Origin: a virus
Virus record (IMG/VR): IMGVR_UViG_3300042475_003676
Coordinates: 1 to 21,692 of that record
Reading direction: 5' to 3' (one strand)
Length of the DNA stretch: 21,692 nt
Below the pieces are notes generated by a model. The model saw nothing but the letters and a program-made list of their open reading frames with translations. It was not told the origin of the DNA and did no database searches. A program made the translations under genes and the position numbers. This document shows positions 12,888 to 19,436 of this stretch, one piece after another. The first letter of the stretch is position 1. Each line of letters starts with the position of its first letter.

Positions 12888-13566
12888 AATCCTCACCAGG
12901 GCTGGAGACATCCTTCAGGACCAAACCAACGTCCGTTGGGCGCAAGCCGAGCTGCTCCGCTACTTGAATGATGGACGCCGGGAGCTTGCGATCCATCGCC
13001 CCGATATTTACTCATCGACCTTCGTCCTGACGCTGGTTGCTGGGTCTCAGCAGTCCATCCCTACGGATGGCAACCGCTTCCTGGATGCAGTCCGCAACAT
13101 ATCTGCTGCCAACGCAGTGGGTCGTGCGGTCCGCGTGGTGGAGCGGGAAATCCTTGATGCTCAGCTGCCCGACTGGCATACCGAGACGTCATCGACGAGC
13201 CTCAAGCACTTCATGTTCGACGAGCGCAGCCCGAAGACGTTCTACGTCTACCCGCCTGCCACCGCTGGGCACAAGCTTGAGATCGTGTACTCGAAGTCTC
13301 CGGTCGACATCACGTCCGGCGATCTGTCGTCTACGTCGATCCTGTCAAACGAGGACATCTACTCTGGTGTGCTGCTGGACTACATCCTGTACCGCGCATT
13401 CAGCAAGGACAGCGAGTACGCCGGGAACATGCAGCGCGCTGGCGTTCATTACCAGATGTTCGCCAACAGCCTGGGCATCGGCAATCGTCGTCGCTACGCC
13501 ACTTCACCCAATGTCGCAAACATGGATGGCGTTCCATCCAAGGCGACCCAACTTGACGCGGCATAA
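12868..13566 (+). CDS. Head-tail adaptor candidate (DUF6682-like)
   Basis: ATG at 12868 with GGAG six bases upstream, inside the previous gene; an earlier in-frame start at 12802 would add 22 unlike residues. The 232-residue product begins with helices (PNEILTRAGDILQDQTNVRW, AQAELLRYLNDGRRELAIHR) and continues beta-rich (TFYVYPPATAGHKLEIVYSK) with a C-terminal helical end. I recognise this arrangement as the DUF6682 type, found after capsid genes in podoviruses. Position and helical bundle suggest a ring adaptor between portal and tail. The next gene starts two bases after its stop. Confidence 0.78.
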   Translation: MAQTPNEILTRAGDILQDQTNVRWAQAELLRYLNDGRRELAIHRPDIYSSTFVLTLVAGSQQSIPTDGNRFLDAVRNISAANAVGRAVRVVEREILDAQLPDWHTETSSTSLKHFMFDERSPKTFYVYPPATAGHKLEIVYSKSPVDITSGDLSSTSILSNEDIYSGVLLDYILYRAFSKDSEYAGNMQRAGVHYQMFANSLGIGNRRRYATSPNVANMDGVPSKATQLDAA

Positions 13567-13568
13567 AG

Positions 13569-14219
13569 ATGGCGACGCTAAGCGACTTCTATCCCTACGT
13601 CTTGCCTGAAATCCCTGGGTGCCCGGAGATCACGGCTGACGTCGCGCTGCGGGCTTCGCTCATCGAGTTCTGCGAGAAGTCGCTCATCATCCAGCGCGAT
13701 CACGATCCGATCACGGTCATCCTGAACAAGACGGACTACGACCTTGAGCCGCCGACTGGTCAGCTGGTCACCAAGATCATGCGAGCTTGGTACAAGGATA
13801 CGAAGCTTGACCCGATTGCGCCTGACAACGTAGACGCAGCCACGGTCTACAACTCGCTGTTCTCCAACGCGAGCATCAAGAAAGCTGACCCTCGTCAGTT
13901 CCTGCAGAAAGACGAGCGCACGATCACTGTGTTCCCCGTGCCCAAAGAGACGGCTGCGAACTCACTGACGTTGCGCGTAGCGCTCAAGCCCACCAGGAAG
14001 GCGACCGCTTTCGACGACATCCTGTTTGAGGACTACGCCGAGGGGATCGCTCACGGCGCGAAGTACCGGCTGTTGGGTATGGCAAACAAGCCTTGGACGA
14101 ACGGACCCGCTGCTGCCTCTGCGCTGTCGCTATTCAACGCTGCGGTCAATGTGGCGCGCAACCGCGCAGCCCGAGGCAACACACGCGGCGACGTTCGCGT
14201 GACTCTGACTGGAGTCTGA
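13569..14219 (+). CDS. Virion connector/structural protein (216 aa)
   Basis: ATG at 13569, two bases after the upstream TAA and without a good ribosome binding site, so re-initiation is likely. The 216-residue product starts MATLSDFYPYVLPEIPGCPE, followed by DVALRASLIEFCEKSLIIQR, a short beta region (TVILNKTDYDLEPPTGQL), and a C-terminal LPFED-like segment (FDDILFEDYAEGIAHGAKYR) ending in an Arg/Ala-rich helix. Proteins of this look follow the adaptor gene in many podoviruses and are counted as virion connector or tail-tube proteins; I cannot name the exact role. Its stop is one base before the next ATG. Confidence 0.75.
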   Translation: MATLSDFYPYVLPEIPGCPEITADVALRASLIEFCEKSLIIQRDHDPITVILNKTDYDLEPPTGQLVTKIMRAWYKDTKLDPIAPDNVDAATVYNSLFSNASIKKADPRQFLQKDERTITVFPVPKETAANSLTLRVALKPTRKATAFDDILFEDYAEGIAHGAKYRLLGMANKPWTNGPAAASALSLFNAAVNVARNRAARGNTRGDVRVTLTGV

Positions 14220-14220
14220 G

Positions 14221-14559
14221 ATGGCAGAAAAGATCAAGCTTGTACAAGGCGACACCTACCCACAGGTCAAGGTGACCCTGACTGAAGAGAACTCTGGTCA
14301 GCCGATTGATCTGACTGGCGCATCGGTGACGCTTCACTTCCGCGCCGTTGGCGGCACGACCGCGCTCTTCTCACGTAACGGGTTTGTGAACCCGCAGACC
14401 GCCACAAACGGCGAGGCAATCTTCCAGTGGCAACCAGGGGACCTCAACGTCCCCGCTGGCGACTACGAAGGCGAGATCGAGGCTGTGTGGAGCAGCACTG
14501 GGGCACGGCAGACCGCCTATGAACTGCTGAAGTTCAAGGTGCGCGAGGACATTGCGTGA
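14221..14559 (+). CDS. BppU-N-like Ig-fold baseplate/tail protein (112 aa)
   Basis: GGAG lies six bases before the ATG. The 112-residue protein is nearly all beta: IKLVQGDTYPQVKVTLTEEN, PIDLTGASVTLHFRAVGG, then AIFQWQPGDLNVPAGDYEGE and LLKFKVREDIA. The pattern 'GDTxPxVxxTLxDxxGxPIDLTGA.V.F..R' followed by 'G...Y.W...D...G.Y..E' is that of the Ig-like N-terminal domain of the lactococcal phage baseplate upper protein (PF10651 type). In phages it anchors receptor-binding parts. Here it stands alone without the usual C-terminal domain, and is followed with a GTGA overlap by the long repeat protein, with which it may form a complex. Confidence 0.8.
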   Translation: MAEKIKLVQGDTYPQVKVTLTEENSGQPIDLTGASVTLHFRAVGGTTALFSRNGFVNPQTATNGEAIFQWQPGDLNVPAGDYEGEIEAVWSSTGARQTAYELLKFKVREDIA

Positions 14560-16568
14560 ATCTGAACGCGGTCTGGCGCGTCATCACAAGCGCGGTCAAC
14601 GCGCCAGCGATCAAAGCAGAAGCCAGCGCCAGCGCAATTTCGATTCAGGCTCAGGTCGAGTACATCAAGCTCGTCTATGAGATCGGCATCTTCCTGCTCA
14701 TCCTGGAACGCGAGGACACGGTCCCGGTTTCGGATGCAACGCGGCGAGACTTTGGCAAGCTGCTGGCTCACGCAACAGCTGTTGTCGACCAGTACGCCTC
14801 AGCCTATGGGCTGAACAAGGCTGACGCTTCTCAGATCACTGACGCGCACTTCAAGGACCTAGAGAAGGTCTTTGGCGGGATCGTCCCGTACTCGTTCGAC
14901 TACTTTGCCGAGGACTACATCTACGGCGGCTCGGGCGGAGAGGAGCGCTTCAGCGCCCGCGACCTGTATGTCTACTTCCTTGGCAAGCCCCTTGCCGATT
15001 CCTTCAAGGCTGTTGACAAGGCTGTCCTGGCAACCGACAAGCCCCTGCTTGACAGCAGCGGAGCAGCGGAGCAAATCTCCAAAGGACCCAACAAGGTCCT
15101 GGTAGACCTGTCGGCTGCAGCAGAGAAGTACATCGCCGAGGTGGGCAAGAACATCGCCGACACGGCTCGGTTCTCAGACGTTGCTCGCCGTGATTTTGGC
15201 AAGGCGCTCCAGGACACGGTTGGGTTCACTGACGACGTCGACGGAGCGTTGACGATTGAGGATGACCAAGAGGTCGACTTCTTCAAGTTCACGACGGACC
15301 GCTTCGTTGCTACTGACATCTTTGATCGCACTGTCCAGTTCGACCGCAAGTTCGCTGACGGCTCCGGGGCGTCAGACGCCAAGTCCATCGAGACCGGGAA
15401 AAACCTAGCGGACGGGTCTGGCGCAACAGATGTCAAGCAGCTGTTCACTGCGAAGTCTCTGGCTGATAGCTCTGGCGCAGCCGAAGCGATCAGCAAGGGT
15501 CCTGGCAAGACAAACTTTGACGCCGCCTCGACATCGGACAAAGCAAACAAAGAGACTGGTAAGAACAACAGCGACACAACAGCTGTTGCTGACTCGCGCG
15601 CCGCCCACGTTGGCAAACCGTTGTCGGAAACAGCTGGTGCAACAGATGCCGCCAGCCTAAAACCCGGCAAGGTACTGTCTGACAGCGCTGCGTTTGCTGA
15701 CGCCTTGTTCAGGGCGCAGGGCAAAGCGCTTGCAGACCAGAGCAGTGCCACTGACCTGATCAGCAAAGAAAGCGGCAAGCCACTGAGTGACGCCTGGGTC
15801 GTCTCAGACCTCAAGTCTCTGTCACTCGGCAAGGTGTCGGCAGACAGCGCGGCGTTCGCTGATGTCCTACACAAAGGCGGGACAAAGCCCTTGGTGGACG
15901 CATCTCGCGCTGTGGACGCGATCAGCAATGCGCTGGGCAAGCTCCTGCCCGAGCCCTACGCCTATGACTTCTTCGCACAGGAGTACGTCAACGATGAGAT
16001 CGTCGTCCTGCGGGATGCGATCTTCTTGACGCCTGGAAAGGGGCTGTCCGACATCACTGGCGCAACCGACCTGTTCTACCGGCAGGTCAACTACGTGCGC
16101 TCCCTGGGTGATGGCGTGGGCGCGACCGATGACGTTGACGGGCTCACAACCAACCTAGACGACCAAGAGCTTGAGCCAGGGAAGAGGCTGTCTGACACCT
16201 ATGGTGTGGCGGACTTCCTTGCCAAAGCCTTGAGCAGAACCCTGGCGGAGTCTTCTTTCGTCACCGACGTGCGTGTGTTGTCCCCAGGCAAGGCGTCTTC
16301 TGACGCTGCTGGCGCCACCGACGTCAAGGTGCTGACCCCTGGAAAGGTGTTGGCTGAAACAAGCCGCGCAATGGACGCGGCATCCAAGTTTTCCGGCAAA
16401 GCGCTTACCGATGCGGGACGCGCAGCCGATCAAGTGCTCAGGTCTCCTGGGCTAGTCAAAGTGGATACGACCTCGATCTCCGACACGGGGTCGCTTGCCA
16501 ATCAGAGTTATTGCTCTGATGGCTTTTACTTCGGGGGCGACTTCGTCGGGGCGTCCAGAACTTTCTGA
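14556..16568 (+). CDS. Long tail/fibre protein of 18-residue repeats
   Basis: Starts at GTG 14556 (GTGA overlap; GAGGA upstream). The 670 residues have an N-terminal helical part (1-50, with the hydrophobic VYEIGIFLLILE), a first aromatic segment (about 109-130: YSFDYFAEDYIYGG), and then from about 143 to 650 some 24 tandem repeats of about 18 residues with consensus G-K-x-L-x-D-x-x-G-A-T-D followed by six variable residues; ten successive units at about 285-460 keep exactly 18. Two breaks near 224-265 and 470-550 hold related inserts. The C-terminus repeats an aromatic block (SDGFYFGGDFVG). Such regular repeats suit an extended trimeric fibre or tape-like rod. No enzymatic motif. Exact place in the virion is not known. 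Confidence 0.82.
   Translation: MNLNAVWRVITSAVNAPAIKAEASASAISIQAQVEYIKLVYEIGIFLLILEREDTVPVSDATRRDFGKLLAHATAVVDQYASAYGLNKADASQITDAHFKDLEKVFGGIVPYSFDYFAEDYIYGGSGGEERFSARDLYVYFLGKPLADSFKAVDKAVLATDKPLLDSSGAAEQISKGPNKVLVDLSAAAEKYIAEVGKNIADTARFSDVARRDFGKALQDTVGFTDDVDGALTIEDDQEVDFFKFTTDRFVATDIFDRTVQFDRKFADGSGASDAKSIETGKNLADGSGATDVKQLFTAKSLADSSGAAEAISKGPGKTNFDAASTSDKANKETGKNNSDTTAVADSRAAHVGKPLSETAGATDAASLKPGKVLSDSAAFADALFRAQGKALADQSSATDLISKESGKPLSDAWVVSDLKSLSLGKVSADSAAFADVLHKGGTKPLVDASRAVDAISNALGKLLPEPYAYDFFAQEYVNDEIVVLRDAIFLTPGKGLSDITGATDLFYRQVNYVRSLGDGVGATDDVDGLTTNLDDQELEPGKRLSDTYGVADFLAKALSRTLAESSFVTDVRVLSPGKASSDAAGATDVKVLTPGKVLAETSRAMDAASKFSGKALTDAGRAADQVLRSPGLVKVDTTSISDTGSLANQSYCSDGFYFGGDFVGASRTF
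14774..14783. repeat. AACAGCTGTT palindrome, copy 4
   Basis: Same ten bases in the repeat-fibre gene, in another frame (Thr-Ala-Val with the locally uncommon codon ACA). Confidence 0.6.
14982..16490 (+). repeat. Tandem 54-bp / 18-residue repeat array
   Basis: Protein-level tandem repeat inside the preceding entry. Units include GKNLADGSGATDVKQLFT, GKPLSETAGATDAASLKP and GKALADQSSATDLISKES. DNA identity between units is modest, so the array is old or under selection for protein pattern instead of recent slippage. Interrupted twice by non-repeat inserts, at about 15225-15350 and 15950-16170. Confidence 0.8.
15578..15587. repeat. AACAGCTGTT palindrome, copy 5
   Basis: Same ten bases about 800 bases further in the repeat-fibre gene, read Thr-Ala-Val within DTTAVADS, a unit that departs from the repeat consensus. 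Confidence 0.6.
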
Positions 16569-16582
16569 AAAGGAAAATCACC

Positions 16583-17041
16583 ATGCTGAATGAAAACCTC
16601 AAACTCTCCGGCGAAGTCAGCCTCGTCCTCAAAGACAAGGATGGCAACGTCAAGGATCAGCGCGAGATCAAGAACCTTGTCGTAAATGCTGGGTTGGCAT
16701 ACATCGCCTCCCGCATGGTTGGCACCGCCAAAGCTGTCATGTCTCACATGGCACTTGGCTCCAACAACACCGCCGCTGCCGCTCCTCAAACGGATCTGCA
16801 GTCGATCCTTGGCTCGCGCGAGGCAATCGACACCACCACGATCACCGGCAGCAACAACGAGAAGGTTCAGTACGTCTGCGCCTTCGAGGCTGGTGACGCG
16901 ACCGGCGCAATCGTCGAGGCGGGCATCTTCAACGCCGCATCTGGCGGCGACATGCTCTGCCGCACCACGTTCGCCGTGGTCAACAAAGCCGCTGACGACA
17001 CGATGACCGTCACCTGGACGATCACGCTGTCGGCTGTTTGA
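16583..17041 (+). CDS. Conserved virion/tail-fibre-associated protein (152 aa)
   Basis: AGGA lies eight bases before the ATG. The 152-residue product begins MLNENLKLSGEVSLVLKDKD and has the blocks KNLVVNAGLAYIASRM, MSHMALGSNNTAAAAPQTDL, then VQYVCAFEAGDATGAIVEAG and NAASGGDMLCRTTFAVVNK before a closing TVTWTITLSAV. I recognise this as a beta-sandwich family widespread near tail-fibre genes of siphoviruses and podoviruses, annotated variously as tail-fibre or hypothetical. It may be a short fibre, decoration or fibre-connector protein. The G-A-I-x-E-A-G-I-F-N motif is its most conserved mark. Confidence 0.8.
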   Translation: MLNENLKLSGEVSLVLKDKDGNVKDQREIKNLVVNAGLAYIASRMVGTAKAVMSHMALGSNNTAAAAPQTDLQSILGSREAIDTTTITGSNNEKVQYVCAFEAGDATGAIVEAGIFNAASGGDMLCRTTFAVVNKAADDTMTVTWTITLSAV

Positions 17042-17060
17042 TGAAACGGGAGACCCCTGA

Positions 17061-18983
17061 ATGGCACAGCTAACCACGCGCACGACCTCCGCACCTGGGG
17101 CGACCGCAAAGGGGTCTCCCCTCACCAATGCGGAGGTTGATCAGAACTTCAACCGTCTGAACAAGGCGGGACCTCAGATTCGTCCATCGCTGTTGCTGGA
17201 CTTCGCCAACAGCGAGTCCGTCGACAACCGAATCACGTTCAACCGTGCATCTGCGGCGACGCGGTACGACTCCAATGGTGTGCTGCAAACGCTGCGCAAT
17301 GACAAGCCGCGCATCGACTTTGACCCAGTTACTGGCGAATGCAAGGGTTTGTTGATTGAGGAGCAGCGAACGAATATTTCTGGCAATGTCAGCTATCCGT
17401 CTTCGGTGTCATTCCTGAATTGCTTTGGCGTGTTCAATGCCGCCGTTGCGCCTGATGGAACATACACCGCGCTGCTTGTTCAGAACGTACCCTCTCCGAC
17501 AAGCGTCACCTGTTTATTCGTTAATGCGCTGTCAACAGTAAGCGCCGGTCAAGTTTACCGTTGTTCTATTTATGTGAAGGCAGGTCCAAATCCGGATTCG
17601 ATTGCTTGGGCAATATATGACGTCGCGACAAGTGTAAATTATGGAAGCATAAATATTGCCTGGACAAACGGGGTCCCATCAATTACCGGAGGTAATGGCA
17701 CTGGCGCCATTTCAAGCGCGGGGAATGGCTGGTATCGCGTGAGCGTCACAGCGACTGTTGCCGCTGGCAAGACAAACATGCTTGGTCTTTTATACCCAAG
17801 CGGCGGCGGCGCCGGTAGCAAGAACATCTATTGCTGGGGCTCGCAGTTTGAGCTTGGCTCGTTTGACACCAGTTTAATCGACGTAAAGCCAATCTTCACC
17901 TCCCGCAATTCATCCGCCACATATTTCGACAGCACGGGCGTTTTGCGCACTGCCGGTCCCAATCAAGCCCGATATGGCTATGGGTATGACAGCGATTCTG
18001 GTAAGTGGGTCAGCCAGGGGCTTTTGCTTGAAGGCGCCGCAACGAATCTTATCCTCAGCTCTATAACTGCCAATATCGGGAGCAATTGGCAGCAGTACAA
18101 CACCGCAGTTCTGACTGAAAATTATTCAACCGCCCCAGATGGGTCAATGACCGCCGGAAGAATTACCACAACTTCGGCTGGGACCGTAAGAGTTGGATCG
18201 GGAGCCCTTAGCTCATCAACTTCATACTGCGCATCGATTTGGGTTAAGTCAAACACTGGCTCCAACTACACCTTGGCGCTCCAAGTTGGTGACACCAATG
18301 TTGCGCAGATTACAGCTACTCCAACTTGGCAGAGATTCTCAGGGGCTGGATCGCCACAACAAACCGGATACAACTTTATTGACCTGGAGCAAATTCAAGC
18401 CGGGGCTGATATTTCCGTTTGGGGTGCCCAGCTTGAAACAAGCGCTGTCGCAACCTCCTACATCCCAACCTTCGGCTCCACAGCAACCCGCGCTGCAGAT
18501 GTAAGCAGCAGCGCAGCCGCAACGCGGGCTGCTGACAATCTTGCAATGGACTTCAGCCGCTTGGCTAAGACCAAGGGATTTACTGTTGCGGGCGAGGCTG
18601 AGGCTTTCGGAGGTCAGTCTGGGCGAATCATTGCGCTGGCTCCGACATCGTCTGACACGTCGAACATCTTCAGCGTCAATTTTGAGCCAGCCAACTTCAG
18701 AACTTACCAGTACTCAGGTGGTGCGCTGCGTTTCAACACTGCAGGCGCCGGGTATCTGGCGAATACATTTTTGAAGTTTGCGCTTGGCGTTTCCGGCAGC
18801 GCGTTCAGCACCGTGGTCAATGGTTACAGGGAAAGCGGGACTGGTGCAGTTGAAATGCAGACAGACCACCTGCGCATCGGATCAATGAACCCAGGTCAGT
18901 ACTACCTGTCTGGGCATATCAAACGGCTTGCGTACTTCCCGCAGAAGCTGTCTGACAACGAACTGACTGCATTCACACAATAA
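17061..18983 (+). CDS. Modular tail spike/adhesin with duplicated domain
   Basis: GGGAG precedes the ATG at 17061. The 640-residue protein has an N-terminal fibre-attachment-like part (1-45, with LTNAEVDQNFNRLN), then a block at 46-108 (LLDFANSESVDNRITFNRAS, YDSNGVLQTL, GLLIEEQRTNI) that recurs at about 282-330 (SSATYFDSTGVLRT, GLLLEGAATNLI). Each copy is followed by a jelly-roll-like region (YRCSIYVKAG...GNGWYRVSV...; YCASIWVKS...WQRFSG...) ending in a WG(A/S)Q(L/F)E motif. The C-terminal 490-640 resembles a concanavalin-like fold (GRIIALAPTSS... LRIGSMNPGQYYLSGHIKRL). No glycosidase acids can be named, so a binding role is safer than a depolymerase claim. Codon use turns AT-richer from about 17360. 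Confidence 0.82.
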   Translation: MAQLTTRTTSAPGATAKGSPLTNAEVDQNFNRLNKAGPQIRPSLLLDFANSESVDNRITFNRASAATRYDSNGVLQTLRNDKPRIDFDPVTGECKGLLIEEQRTNISGNVSYPSSVSFLNCFGVFNAAVAPDGTYTALLVQNVPSPTSVTCLFVNALSTVSAGQVYRCSIYVKAGPNPDSIAWAIYDVATSVNYGSINIAWTNGVPSITGGNGTGAISSAGNGWYRVSVTATVAAGKTNMLGLLYPSGGGAGSKNIYCWGSQFELGSFDTSLIDVKPIFTSRNSSATYFDSTGVLRTAGPNQARYGYGYDSDSGKWVSQGLLLEGAATNLILSSITANIGSNWQQYNTAVLTENYSTAPDGSMTAGRITTTSAGTVRVGSGALSSSTSYCASIWVKSNTGSNYTLALQVGDTNVAQITATPTWQRFSGAGSPQQTGYNFIDLEQIQAGADISVWGAQLETSAVATSYIPTFGSTATRAADVSSSAAATRAADNLAMDFSRLAKTKGFTVAGEAEAFGGQSGRIIALAPTSSDTSNIFSVNFEPANFRTYQYSGGALRFNTAGAGYLANTFLKFALGVSGSAFSTVVNGYRESGTGAVEMQTDHLRIGSMNPGQYYLSGHIKRLAYFPQKLSDNELTAFTQ

Positions 18984-18992
18984 GGAATCATC

Positions 18993-19427
18993 ATGGATTA
19001 CTACCTCAAAGCAGAATCAGAAGCGGCTCTGTGGAGCGCGCTGACAGCTGTTGGTGCAGCTGTTGAAGTGCAGGTCAAGGACGAGGACGGCAACGTCGTA
19101 GGGACGCGCCACGCGCCTGCGCCTGGCTTCATCCTGGACATCGTCGGCACGATTTTCAAGCCCACCGGCAACCTCATTCAACAGACCGTTGGCGAGATGA
19201 CTGTCGAGGTGCCTGAGATGACGCCACTTGAAGGCTTCCACGCAAACATGCGCGGTCCTGCTGACCTTGCCCCCAAGGTCGAGTACGTGCCCTACGTGCC
19301 CACCGAAGCCGAGGCAATGGACCCCGAGTTCGTCATGCCGGAGCCCGAAGTGGTGACCACGCCCAGCCCACTGGCTGCGCTCTTGGTGGACCCGGCGCCC
19401 AAGACGCCTGCTCGTGTTTGGTTCTAA
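18993..19427 (+). CDS. Small conserved protein between adhesin genes (144 aa)
   Basis: AAGGA lies five to six bases before the ATG. The 144 residues start MDYYLKAESEAALWSALTAV, then VQVKDEDGNVVGTRHAPAPG and FILDIVGTIFKPTGN, and a conserved EGFHANMRGPADL; the last third is Pro/Glu-rich (PEFVMPEPEVVTTPSPLAAL). The family is common beside tail-fibre genes in proteobacterial phages and has no proven role that I know; a fibre chaperone or assembly factor would fit the place. Its codon use is GC-rich like the structural genes, unlike the flanking adhesins. Confidence 0.78.
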   Translation: MDYYLKAESEAALWSALTAVGAAVEVQVKDEDGNVVGTRHAPAPGFILDIVGTIFKPTGNLIQQTVGEMTVEVPEMTPLEGFHANMRGPADLAPKVEYVPYVPTEAEAMDPEFVMPEPEVVTTPSPLAALLVDPAPKTPARVWF

Positions 19428-19436
19428 GGAGACAAC

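Noticed and set aside
14972-15940. Long minus-strand frame opposite the repeat fibre gene, with repeat-like sequence
   Set aside because: Its repeats are only the mirror of the 18-residue repeat array on the plus strand.
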